NCBI GenBank assembly: GCA_963724695.1 | Contig: CAVRVW010000012.1 | Coordinates: 124,001-188,000 of the forward strand | Reading direction: 5' to 3' | Length of the DNA: 64,000 nt | Source of the DNA: CAVQFD01 sp963724695 | GTDB taxonomy: Bacteria; Acidobacteriota; Vicinamibacteria; Vicinamibacterales; CAVVIG01 | Program-made: the position numbers and the translations under genes | The notes under the pieces: model-generated | What the model saw: the letters and a program-made list of their open reading frames with translations, nothing else | What the model was told of the DNA's origin: nothing | Database searches by the model: none | Part shown: piece by piece, positions 49,003-57,400 of the stretch | How positions within the stretch are numbered: the first letter of the stretch is position 1 | How the letters are laid out: each line of letters begins with the position of its first letter

Positions 49003-50145
49003 ATGACGACCAAGATGATGAAGACCGCGGCGGTGTCCCTCGCCCTTCTGGCGCTCGTGACGAGCATTCCGGCGATGTTCGCCCAGGCTCCACAGGCGGT
49101 CATGACGGGCCCGGTCGGCCCGAGCCCCTACGACGTCGTCCGAGGATGGCACAAGCCGTTTGCGCAGCCAGGGTTCGCGTTCGGAGGCAACTCGGGTGTC
49201 TTTGCCGAATCGCCGAACCGCATCTTCATCGCGCAGCGCGGGGAGGCGAGGCTGCCCGACCCGATTCCGCCTGCATTTGCTGGCTTCGCCGGCTCGCTCG
49301 GGATCAACGTGCTCACCGCCGTCGATCGCCGTGTGTGGCGTAACTGCCTCTACACGCTCGATGGTGACGGCAAGGTCAAGGAACGCTGGACGCAGTGGGA
49401 CCACCTCTGTGAAGGTTCCGACGGACCAGGTCCCCACCGCCTGCGCATCAGCCCGTACGACCCGGCACGTCGCGTGTGGGTCATCAACGAGACGTTCAAC
49501 CAGATCTACGTCTTCTCGAACGACGGCAAGCAGCTCCTGAAGACGCTCGGCGAGAAGAACGTGCCCGGGACCGACGGCAAGCACTTCGGGAAGCCGCAGG
49601 ACGTAGCGTTTCTCCCGGACGGCCGGGTGCTCGTGGCCGACGGCCTCGACAACCACCGCGTCATGATCCTGGACCGCGAGGCCAACTACCTCGGAGAGTT
49701 CGGCGGCCCGGGCAAGGCGCCCGGCCAGTTCAACGGCGTACACGCCGTGGCGGTCGGCCCCGAGGGCCGCATCTACGCCCTCGATCGCTCCGGCGGGCGC
49801 ATCAACGTCTTCAGGACGACGGCCGACCCGGCGAAGGTCGAGCACGTGGACACCTGGGCGGGGCTCCAGCTCCCGCTGGACATCATCGTCAACGACGACA
49901 GCCTCTGGGTCACGGACCTGAGGCCGCTCCGGTTCATCAAGTTCGACTTCAAGGGCAACCAGCTCTACACGTGGCTGGTGCCGCCCGATCTGCCGGACGG
50001 CTACCTCGAGGTGCACACGTTCTCGGTCGACTCGAACGGGAATCTGTACGGCGGGGACAATCAGTACGGCCGCACGCAGAAGTTCGTGCCCAAGCCTGGC
50101 GCGGACAAGGCGCTCCTGATCCGCCCGCCGTGGGTCGCGCGCTAG
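49003..50145 (+). CDS. Secreted NHL-repeat protein
   Basis: After a signal peptide (MMKTAAVSLALLALVTSIPAM), NHL-type propeller repeats are visible: GKHFGKPQDVAFLPDGRVLV, GQFNGVHAVAVGPEGRIYAL and later VHTFSVDSNGNLYGGDN. Related folds occur in peptidylglycine alpha-amidating lyases and SMP-30-like lactonases, but catalytic residues cannot be assigned by eye. It is followed 21 bases later by a dihaem cytochrome c gene, suggesting a periplasmic redox or dehydrogenase-like role. Start at ATG 49003; an upstream in-frame ATG at 48985 is possible. Confidence 0.75.
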   Translation: MTTKMMKTAAVSLALLALVTSIPAMFAQAPQAVMTGPVGPSPYDVVRGWHKPFAQPGFAFGGNSGVFAESPNRIFIAQRGEARLPDPIPPAFAGFAGSLGINVLTAVDRRVWRNCLYTLDGDGKVKERWTQWDHLCEGSDGPGPHRLRISPYDPARRVWVINETFNQIYVFSNDGKQLLKTLGEKNVPGTDGKHFGKPQDVAFLPDGRVLVADGLDNHRVMILDREANYLGEFGGPGKAPGQFNGVHAVAVGPEGRIYALDRSGGRINVFRTTADPAKVEHVDTWAGLQLPLDIIVNDDSLWVTDLRPLRFIKFDFKGNQLYTWLVPPDLPDGYLEVHTFSVDSNGNLYGGDNQYGRTQKFVPKPGADKALLIRPPWVAR

Positions 50146-50166
50146 CACTCAACATGGAGACACCCG

Positions 50167-51195
50167 ATGCGAACACTGCTCGTTGCGCTCCTGCTCTGCG
50201 GCCTCACTCATAGTCGCGCGGCTGCGCAAGCGGCTGATCCCCAGGCTGGCAGGACTCTGTGGGACAGCCCCGTGACGATGTGCAAGAACTGTCACGGGCC
50301 CAAGGGCGAAGGGGGCTTCGGCCCGGATTTGGCCGGGCGAAAGCTGACCGCCAGCCAGTTTCGCGTCGCCGTCAGGAAGCCGTGGGGCGTGATGCCCGCT
50401 TACGTCGAGTCCCAGATTAGCGACCGCGAGCTTTCCGACTTCGTGGCCTATTTCGATTCCCTTCCCAGCGTCGAACAGCCAGGGCCTTGGCGCTTCGAGC
50501 TGCCCGCGGGCGCACCGCGCGGACAAGAAGTGCTCCTCGCCACCTTCGGGTGCGGTCAGTGCCACGGTCCTGTTTTCAACACCCCGCGCGCGCGCATCGG
50601 GGGAACAGGTGCGGACGTCGCTTGGCTCAAGCGCATGGTCTACGACCATACTGGGGCCATGGTCGAGGAGTCCAAGGCATCGGGTACGGCACCGCCCCCG
50701 CGGCTCCGCATGGGGAGCTACGCGAAGTCGCGCCTTCCTGAGTCGCTGCTGCAGGACATCTGGTCGTGGGCAAGCGACCTCGGCTTCCGTCCGCTGATCA
50801 CGACGCGGCTGGGCGCGCCCTCCCAGGGCGCCAATGGTGTCAGCTACTCGTTGGACGTCGAGAACGGAGGCGTGCCCGGGAAGGGCCTTACGGCCGAACA
50901 ACTCACGGTCCTGCTGCAGCTTCCTGCGGGCGTGTCGGTCGTGGGCACCACGGGCGCGGGTTACGTGGGCGTGCGCCGCGACGAAGCGCTGAAGGCGCAG
51001 GTCGCGGAGTGGAAGCTGTCGAAGCTGGCGCCGAAGGAACACCAGACGTTCACGCTGACGCTCTCCCGCGCGGGCACGGCCGCCGACGACGTTCGCGGCG
51101 CAGTGTTATGGGCGAAGCCGGCAGTGAAGACCGGACCGAGCGATAGCGCGAACATCGCGCCCGCTGCGCCGGCGACGACTCCCGCAGCTCGATAA
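50167..51195 (+). CDS. Periplasmic dihaem c-type cytochrome
   Basis: The 342-residue exported protein has two CxxCH haem-binding motifs, CKNCH near residue 39 and CGQCH near residue 129, each followed by G. Distal Met ligands are plausible in GVMPAYV and the LRMGSY region. The C-terminal third lacks haem motifs and resembles a beta-sandwich, with a Pro/Ala tail. It is probably the electron acceptor for the neighbouring propeller protein. Confidence 0.85.
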   Translation: MRTLLVALLLCGLTHSRAAAQAADPQAGRTLWDSPVTMCKNCHGPKGEGGFGPDLAGRKLTASQFRVAVRKPWGVMPAYVESQISDRELSDFVAYFDSLPSVEQPGPWRFELPAGAPRGQEVLLATFGCGQCHGPVFNTPRARIGGTGADVAWLKRMVYDHTGAMVEESKASGTAPPPRLRMGSYAKSRLPESLLQDIWSWASDLGFRPLITTRLGAPSQGANGVSYSLDVENGGVPGKGLTAEQLTVLLQLPAGVSVVGTTGAGYVGVRRDEALKAQVAEWKLSKLAPKEHQTFTLTLSRAGTAADDVRGAVLWAKPAVKTGPSDSANIAPAAPATTPAAR

Positions 51196-51204
51196 CGAAC
51201 CGCG

Positions 51205-51852
51205 CTATTTCAGCTCGACGGCGATTCTCTCGGCGGGCCGGTCAGAGGCATTCTCCTCCGCATGCGTGGCGGCTCCGGCCATCCGGACGTCGTCCGCCTT
51301 CGCGTTTGTCTGGTCGTTCAGATACAGGACCACGCGGTTCAGGATGTGCTCGTGCGTCGGCCCCTTCTCGCGCGGCCCGAAGCGGATGCGGAGGACGCGC
51401 ACGTGCTCGTTCTCGAACTCGACTTTGTAGTGCTGGCTGTCCACCTTCACCGGATCGAGGGCAGTCACCGGCGCCGGCCCCTTGGGCGGACCCTTCAGGT
51501 CTATCTCGAGAAGGCGAACCGGATGATCGCTGATGTTTTCGGCGATATAGGCGCCGCTCGCCGGGCGCCAACGGACGTCGCCGCGGCGGAACTCGATCCT
51601 GGTCGACTGGTCGCCCTCCTTGCGGGTCATCACGCCGTCGTCGAGATAGATCAGCAGGCGGTGCGTGGCATGTCCGTCCTTGGCGATCGACGGCGTCTTC
51701 GGCTGGAGCGTTGCCACGAACACGCGCGCCTGCGGCGTGTCGAGCCGCGGTGTAATCGTGGCGGGTGCGGGAGGGTTCTGCGCCCACACGCCCGCAGTCA
51801 ACAGCAGCGCCAAGATCGCGATGAGCCGTGTGATTCTGGTGGGGCGTTTCAT
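51205..51852 (-). CDS. Exported cupin-like protein
   Basis: A signal peptide (LIAILALLLTAGVWAQ) precedes two similar beta-barrel halves. The first has HRLLIYLDDGVMTR and the second HVRVLRIRFGPREKGPTHEH, an RmlC-type cupin pattern with potential metal-binding His/Glu. The enzymatic role is unknown. It is the last gene of the minus-strand cluster that starts at 56.7 kb. Confidence 0.65.
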   Translation of the reverse strand: MKRPTRITRLIAILALLLTAGVWAQNPPAPATITPRLDTPQARVFVATLQPKTPSIAKDGHATHRLLIYLDDGVMTRKEGDQSTRIEFRRGDVRWRPASGAYIAENISDHPVRLLEIDLKGPPKGPAPVTALDPVKVDSQHYKVEFENEHVRVLRIRFGPREKGPTHEHILNRVVLYLNDQTNAKADDVRMAGAATHAEENASDRPAERIAVELK

Positions 51853-51908
51853 TCAAAGACCTCCGATTCGAGAGTTGGTCCTGGGCCAGCGCTTTCGGGT
51901 ATCGGCGT

Positions 51909-52352
51909 TCACACCCGGTAGGTGTCGGGCCGCCACACCTTCACGGCCTTCTTGATTGCATCTTCCGACAGATTTTCGCTGACGGCACGCGTGGCCAGCG
52001 CCGCGAACTCCTCGTCGGATGCGAACCTCAACCCGACGATCTGGCGAACGGTCAGCCGCTGGTCGAGCCGCTTCCCCGTGAGGATGTAATGCCGCAACTG
52101 CTCTTCTGCTCGGATAGCGCGGTCCTGGGCTTTGAGCGCAAAGACTCGGCCGAAGAAGGCCGCCATGATCACCGCCACACTCAGGACGAAGATGAGCGAG
52201 GCGCTGTAGAGACGCTCGGAGTTTCCGAGCGACTCGAACAAGTTCACCCCGGCGCCGATCAGGGTCAGCAGGAGCAGGCCAAGCAGGACGCCGTGGTACA
52301 AGGGCACGATTTGACGGTGGCTCGTGTAGCTCTGTCGTTGCTGTTCAGTCAT
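51909..52352 (-). CDS. DUF6526-type small membrane protein
   Basis: The 147-residue protein has two membrane helices (GVLLGLLLLTLIGAGVNLF; SLIFVLSVAVIMAAFFG) and a cytoplasmic tail with the recurring sequence YILTGKRLDQRLTVRQIVGLRFASDEEF, quoted here in part as RLTVRQIVGLRFASDEEF. This matches my memory of DUF6526. The function is unknown. It overlaps the present end of the flavin reductase frame by eight bases. Confidence 0.7.
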   Translation of the reverse strand: MTEQQRQSYTSHRQIVPLYHGVLLGLLLLTLIGAGVNLFESLGNSERLYSASLIFVLSVAVIMAAFFGRVFALKAQDRAIRAEEQLRHYILTGKRLDQRLTVRQIVGLRFASDEEFAALATRAVSENLSEDAIKKAVKVWRPDTYRV

Positions 52353-53037
52353 GTCCGGCCTCGCATGAGAAAAGCTCCAGAATCATCTCTACTCCGCCGC
52401 CTGCCGCTGCAGTACGTTGTCCTCGGGCATTCGCTTCTCCATCTGGAACACCGAGTCGACCGACGTAATCCTTGTATCCGAGGCGGGCGATCGGCCGCAT
52501 CTTGACGACGTCCACACGCCCGTCGGTCAGCGCCGCATCGTCGATATGGACGGCGACCACCTGGCCGATGACCACGTGGTGCTCCGACGAAGGCTTGTGG
52601 CCGGGGAGAGTGACGATCTGGTGCAGCCGGCACTCGAAGTGCACGGGTGAACCCTTGACGCGGGGTGGGCGCACGAGACGCGACGGCAGCGGCTCGAGCC
52701 CGGTCGCCGCCATCTCGTCGACGCCGTGCTCGACGATGAGCGCGGTCTGGTTCATCTGATCTTTCTGTGCCCAGGTCGCCATGTTGTAGACGAACTCGCC
52801 GGTCGCCTCGATGTTGAGCACCGTGTCCTTCTTGCCGCCGTCCTGCTCGTGCACACCGGCCGAAAACAGAACGAACGGCGGATCGTAACTGAGCAGGTTG
52901 AAGAAGCTGAACGGCGCAAGGTTGACCACACCCGTCGCGCTCATCGTCGTCAGCCACCCGATCGGCCGTGGCACGACACACGCCTTGAGGGGGTTGTAGC
53001 GGAGGCCGTGATTGTTCTTGTCCGTCTCGTAGTACAT
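52345..53037 (-). CDS. Flavin reductase-like FMN-binding protein (C-terminal frameshift)
   Basis: The split-barrel FMN-binding family is recognised from RPIGWLTTMSATGVVNLAPFSF and HHVVIGQVVAVHIDD. Members reduce flavins for monooxygenases or act as esterase-like partners. The ATG at 53037 begins MYYETDKNNHG. The frame as given runs to 52345 with an unnatural tail. Removing one base at 52460-52461 gives DYVVDSVFQMEKRMPED and a stop at 52389, matching the family end; the corrected span from 53037 is again 3n+1 before correction. Confidence 0.8.
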   Translation of the reverse strand: MYYETDKNNHGLRYNPLKACVVPRPIGWLTTMSATGVVNLAPFSFFNLLSYDPPFVLFSAGVHEQDGGKKDTVLNIEATGEFVYNMATWAQKDQMNQTALIVEHGVDEMAATGLEPLPSRLVRPPRVKGSPVHFECRLHQIVTLPGHKPSSEHHVVIGQVVAVHIDDAALTDGRVDVVKMRPIARLGYKDYVGRLGVPDGEANARGQRTAAAGGGVEMILELFSCEAGHD

Positions 53038-53059
53038 GCCAGAGCCTTCTGATGCCGCG

Positions 53060-54326
53060 CTACGTGGTCGCGTCGACTGGCCTGCTGAGCGCCGCGGACG
53101 GGGCCGGCGACTCGACGGCCCTGGGGTCGAACATCTTCTCCTGGATGAACAAGCCGGGCACGAGCGCGCAGACTGCGTACGCGATTCCCAGCAGGCCGAT
53201 GCCAAGCCCGATCGAATAACTCGATGCGGCAAGGCCGATGAGGATCGGCGACAGGGTCGAGCCGATGCGCCCGAAGTTATAGGAAGTGGCCACCGCGGTC
53301 CCCCGAACGCCGGCCGGGAAGCTTTCGCTCAAGTAGGTGGAGTTGATGGCGTAGGGCGCCCCATACAGGAATCCGAAGACGAGCAGCAGATACGCCACGT
53401 TCCCAGGGGTCGCGGCATAGACCAGTACCGGCAGGTACACGGCCGTCAGCACACCCGACACGATCCACATGACCCGCCGCCCGACGATGTCGGCCAGATA
53501 CCCGGTGATGATCTTCCCGACGACCATCATCGTGTACGTGCCGGCGACGTACCAGCCCATGCTCTGCACGTTCACGCCGAGATCTTTCACAAGATAGCTC
53601 GGCAGCCAGGTGTTCGCGCCGTAGTAGCCGAACTGCAGCGCGATCGCCGCGATGCTCCACAGCAGGAATGTTCGCCGCACGGGCGGATTCGCCCACAACG
53701 CGCGGAACGGGCTGGCCGAGGGACCCGCGCCTAAGCTTCGGCGCAGTCCAGCTGGGCGGGTCTGGCGTCCTCCACAGGAGCACCAACGTGACGAGGCCCG
53801 GAAGGATCGCGCAGGCAAAGAGCGGCCGCCACCCGAACTGTGGCAGCAGGTAGGCGGAAAGCAGCGCCGCGATGACGTACCCCACCGACCAGCCGGCCTG
53901 AAGCGTGCCGAGCACGGTGGTGCGAATTCGCGTCGGGACGTACTCGGCCGCGAGCAGCGTGCCGATGCTGTACAGCGCGCCGATGCCGAATCCCGAGACG
54001 AAGCGCATCACGGCGATCTGAAAGTAGGTCTCGCACAGCGCGATCAGGCCCGTGAAGGTGGAGAACGTGAAGACGGACCACCACACGACGCGGACGCGCC
54101 CGATGCGGTCCGCAAGCCAGCCGGCCAGGACACCGCCGATGCCCATGCCGACGAGCGTGTACGTGCTCAGGGCGCCCGCGCTGACGCTCGACAGCTGCAG
54201 TTCCTTCGAGATGCTGGGAAGCGCCAGCGCCAGCATCTGGAGGTCCATGCCGTCGACGACAAGGGCGACGAACACGGCTGCCGCGACCAGCGTCCCCGTC
54301 CGGTCGAGCGAGTCTGAGGCGGCCAC
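53060..54326 (-). CDS. MFS transporter, aromatic acid:H+ symporter-like (frameshifted)
   Basis: Twelve hydrophobic helices are spread over two frames. The N-terminal half has the AAHS-like VVDGMDLQMLALALP and the loop motif GWLADRIGRVR; the C-terminal half has GYLADIVGRRVMW. Removing one base from the CCC at 53724-53726 joins them as PKLRRGPSASPFRALW; the span of 1267 bases is 3n+1. Likely an importer of an organic or aromatic acid. It lies four bases after the SMP-30-like gene. Confidence 0.8.
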
Positions 54327-54330
54327 TTGG

Positions 54331-55362
54331 CTAGTTGAGCGGGATGAAGGCCAGCGCGTTATTGGCGTTCATCGGGATCACGAGCTGGTTCGCGCCAGCG
54401 TCGTAGCACATCGACGCAGGGTTCGGAATGTTCTGCGCGATGAGCTCCGCCGGGCGGCCTGGGCGGATCCGCGAGACACCGCCGTTCTGGACGCTGCTGA
54501 CATACTTCGTGCCGTCCGCCATGACCACCAGGCCGTCATTGCCCGCCTGCACGGCGGTCTCCGTGCGAACCAACTGGCCAGCCGGCGAGAACGTCAGGAC
54601 CTCGTTGTTGCCAATATTGATGACCACGATGTTGCCCTGCTGGTCGAACGCGATGCCGTTCGGCTGACGGAGCGGGGCGCCCTGCACGAAGATTGCGGCA
54701 GTCCCGTCGCGCGTGATCTTCCAGACCCGCCAGCTCGCCGGGTCCGGCGGCTGGCCCGTCTGCGTCGCATAAATCGTCCCGTCGTCGGCCACCTCGATGT
54801 CGTTGAAGCCGGTGGACCCGGGGACGCGGATCTCGCCGGCTGGCGCGCCGCTGGTCATGTTGAACCAGCGGATCACGGCCACCAGGGGGTCGCTTGGCGA
54901 GGTGCCGCCGTCGCGGTCGGACACGTAGAACATGCCGTTGACGATGTCGCTGCCCGACGGCTCATTGAGGACCAGCGGTGGCGTCATGCTCGCCCTGGCG
55001 CCGGGGGCCTGAATCCCGATCCAGCGCGCGGTGTGCACGGACCCGTCGTGGTTGATGAACGACACCCAGCCGTTGTTGGTCTGCACATCCTGCCCGACGC
55101 TGCGGTTGGGCACGACGATCACGTTGCGGACCGGGTCATACGAGCAGCTCTCGGCCGAGTAGATCGCGCCGTAGACCTTCACGTTCGACGACATCGGGTT
55201 GAACGCGCCGTCGGCGGCCGGCGTGATGGGCAGGCCCAGGCGGTTCCCGACCGAAAACGGCTGCGGGCCCGGTGGTTGCGGGGGCTGTTGTGCCGTCGCG
55301 ACGCCGGCACCGAACGCCATGGCGAGGGCGGCTGCGCCGATCGACCGAGTGAGTAAGTTCAT
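54331..55362 (-). CDS. Exported SMP-30/gluconolactonase-like propeller protein
   Basis: A signal peptide ending ATAQQ is followed by a six-bladed propeller-like sequence. Blade motifs include GFNDIEVADDGTIYATQTG and QPNGIAFDQQGNIVVINIG, similar to SMP-30/gluconolaconase and strictosidine synthase-like proteins that hydrolyse lactones. The ATG at 55362 gives 343 residues, two bases after the serine hydrolase stop. The substrate is unknown. Confidence 0.75.
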   Translation of the reverse strand: MNLLTRSIGAAALAMAFGAGVATAQQPPQPPGPQPFSVGNRLGLPITPAADGAFNPMSSNVKVYGAIYSAESCSYDPVRNVIVVPNRSVGQDVQTNNGWVSFINHDGSVHTARWIGIQAPGARASMTPPLVLNEPSGSDIVNGMFYVSDRDGGTSPSDPLVAVIRWFNMTSGAPAGEIRVPGSTGFNDIEVADDGTIYATQTGQPPDPASWRVWKITRDGTAAIFVQGAPLRQPNGIAFDQQGNIVVINIGNNEVLTFSPAGQLVRTETAVQAGNDGLVVMADGTKYVSSVQNGGVSRIRPGRPAELIAQNIPNPASMCYDAGANQLVIPMNANNALAFIPLN

Positions 55363-55364
55363 GT

Positions 55365-56684
55365 TCAGTCCACGACCGCCTGATAGACGAGGCTGCGCGA
55401 GAGGCCATGAATCGGCCGCGTCCGGCCGGTTTCCTGATGCTGCACCATCCCGACAAAGGCGAGGTCCTCGACCGGATCGATCCAGAACCAGGTGCCGAAG
55501 ATGCCCCACCAGCTGAACGTCCCGGTCGACACCGAGTCTCCCGCGGCCGCGGCGTCGGTCACCACCTGGAAATCCATGCCCCATCCGGTGCCTGGCGGCA
55601 TCGTCTTGAGCGCCTCGGGGTTGACGTGGTTCGTGCGCATCATCTCGACGGTTCGCGGCGCGAGCAGGCGCACGCCATTGGCCTGGCCGCCCTGCAGCAG
55701 CATGTCGCAGAAGCGCGCATAGTCCATCGCGGTCGAGAACAGCCCGCCTCCGCCCGACGGGCCGATCGGCACCACGGTTGGATCGCCGCGGCTGACATCC
55801 GCCGCGAGCGTTGGCCCGACGCCCGTATGCACCTGCGCGTGCCGGGCGAGCTTTTCCTTCGGAACGTAGAAGGCGGTGTCCTTCATCCCGAGCGGCTCGA
55901 AGATGCGTGTGCGCAGGAAGTCGCCGAACGGCTGGCCCGAGAACTTCTCGACGAGATAACCTTGAACGTCAACGCCGATGCTGTAGGACCATCGCGTGCC
56001 CGGCTGCGCCAGCAGCGGCAATTTTGACAGGCCGTCGATCATGGCCTGCAGCGGCGCCCTGGTATTGAGCACCCTCGCGTCGATGATCATCCTGTCCACC
56101 GGGTTGTTCGGGTTCAAGGTGTACCCGAGCCCTCCGGTGTGTGTCATCAGCTCGCGCATTGTCAACGAACGCCTCGCGTCCTCGAGCTTCGGCGTGCCGT
56201 CCTCGTTTCTCCCGGTGTAGACCTTGAGCCCCGCCATTTCCGGGATGTGGCGCGACACCGGATCGTCGAGCCGCCACTTCCCTTCCTCGTACAGCATCAT
56301 CATCGCGACGCCGGTGACCGGCTTGGTCATCGACGCAATCCGGAAGATCGAGTCCTTCTGGACCGGCTCCGGCTTCTGTGCGTCCAGGTGACCCACGCTG
56401 TTGAAGTGCACGACCTTCCCGTGTCGCGTGAGCAGCGTGACGAGAGCGGCGACCTGTTTCTCATCGACGAGCCGCTTCATGGCGGCGTCGATCCTGCGCA
56501 GGCGTTCGGACGACACCCCAACCGACTCCGGCGTCGCCGGCGCGAGATCGCGCACCCTCGTTGCCGCACCGCTGGCTGAGCGGGCCGCCGCGGGCGGCGC
56601 CTGGGCCGACGGAGCGATGGTGAGCGCCGCGGCGACAGCCAGCGCGGCCAGGAGAAGTGCAAAAGGACGGCGGGTGTTGGTCAT
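55365..56684 (-). CDS. Exported serine hydrolase, class C beta-lactamase fold
   Basis: The signal peptide precedes a beta-lactamase-related domain with the nucleophile motif SMTK (SxxK) in FRIASMTKPVTGVAMMMLYE. A Tyr follows in RWSYSIGVDVQGYL, the YxN position reading YSI. Family members are often esterases, peptidases or carboxyesterases rather than resistance enzymes. The product is 439 residues. It heads a tightly spaced minus-strand cluster. Confidence 0.85.
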   Translation of the reverse strand: MTNTRRPFALLLAALAVAAALTIAPSAQAPPAAARSASGAATRVRDLAPATPESVGVSSERLRRIDAAMKRLVDEKQVAALVTLLTRHGKVVHFNSVGHLDAQKPEPVQKDSIFRIASMTKPVTGVAMMMLYEEGKWRLDDPVSRHIPEMAGLKVYTGRNEDGTPKLEDARRSLTMRELMTHTGGLGYTLNPNNPVDRMIIDARVLNTRAPLQAMIDGLSKLPLLAQPGTRWSYSIGVDVQGYLVEKFSGQPFGDFLRTRIFEPLGMKDTAFYVPKEKLARHAQVHTGVGPTLAADVSRGDPTVVPIGPSGGGGLFSTAMDYARFCDMLLQGGQANGVRLLAPRTVEMMRTNHVNPEALKTMPPGTGWGMDFQVVTDAAAAGDSVSTGTFSWWGIFGTWFWIDPVEDLAFVGMVQHQETGRTRPIHGLSRSLVYQAVVD

Positions 56685-56829
56685 GGAACAGCTCCCCTTG
56701 AACGAATCTGGCAATCCTATACGTTTCTGTCGCCCCGGGTCGATGCCCGCGAAGTGCGGCTCGTAGAGAAGCTTGGGGGTTCGCGCTATAGTTTGCAGCG
56801 TTGTACTGACGGAAGGGGATAAATCAGCC

Positions 56830-57318
56830 ATGAAACGTGTTGCTGCGTTCGTCGCGCTCGTCGCGCTCGTCGCCCCGGTCTCTGCGTCAGCACAAACCCT
56901 CGCGGGCAAGTGGAAGCTGGTCGCCGCCGAAGATCTGCGTGCCGATGGCACGGTGGCGCGCTATCCCTGGGGCCGCCGTCCTGTCGGGGCCATCATCGTC
57001 GAAGGCGGGTCATGCTACGTGCAGATCATGTCCGGCGATGTGCCGAGCTTCCCGGCCACGGGAACCTCGGTGAACGAACAGATGAAAGCTTCTCTGCTCA
57101 GCTCCTACATCGCGTACACGGGCCCCTGTACCTTCGACGACGCGGCGGGCACCACCACCATGAAGGTGGAGGCGGCGTGGCGTCCCGACTACGTCGGGAC
57201 ATCGCAGACGCGCTTCTACCGGTTCGAAGGGAACAAGATGCTGTACGGGCCGGCGCCCAGCTCCATTCGTAGCGGCACCGAAAGCCTGACCCGCCGGCTC
57301 ACGCTCGAACGGCCATAG
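56830..57318 (+). CDS. Exported lipocalin-like protein
   Basis: The 162-residue protein has a signal peptide (MKRVAAFVALVALVAPVSASAQ) and a lipocalin-like start, LAGKWKLVAAEDLRADG, with YPWGRRPVGAIIV. Such domains are small beta-barrels of unknown ligand. The ATG at 56830 follows a purine-rich GGAAGGGG. A TATAGT at 56787-56792 may be its -10. It is a lone gene between two minus-strand clusters. Confidence 0.65.
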   Translation: MKRVAAFVALVALVAPVSASAQTLAGKWKLVAAEDLRADGTVARYPWGRRPVGAIIVEGGSCYVQIMSGDVPSFPATGTSVNEQMKASLLSSYIAYTGPCTFDDAAGTTTMKVEAAWRPDYVGTSQTRFYRFEGNKMLYGPAPSSIRSGTESLTRRLTLERP

Positions 57319-57327
57319 CGGGCTCCT

Positions 57328-57400
57328 GACTTCAGGCCCCGGGCTTCAGGGGCTCCAGCCTCCGGGCTTCAGGCTTCAGGGCTCCAGCCCGGGCTTCAGG
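57328..57400. repeat. Cluster of GGGCTTCAGG / GGCTCCAGCC short repeats
   Basis: GGGCTTCAGG occurs at 57341, 57364 and 57391, with a near copy at 57372 and GACTTCAGG at 57328. GGCTCCAGCC occurs at 57351 and 57380. The last unit contributes the TGA stop (57398-57396) of the minus-strand amidohydrolase. The unit is short and imperfect, like an intergenic microsatellite or a remnant of a dispersed repeat family. Confidence 0.7.

Noticed and set aside
55165..55584. Longer start for the SMP-30-like gene at 55584
   Set aside because: The upstream part overlaps the serine hydrolase coding end and lacks the signal peptide, which begins at 55362.
55365..56684. Beta-lactam resistance gene
   Set aside because: The SxxK serine hydrolase fold is shared by many esterases and peptidases; the second motif is YSI rather than YxN and the neighbours are catabolic, so resistance is not supported.
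57319..57400. Possible CRISPR-like array in the short repeats
   Set aside because: Units are about ten bases, imperfect and without regular unique spacers; no cas gene is present.
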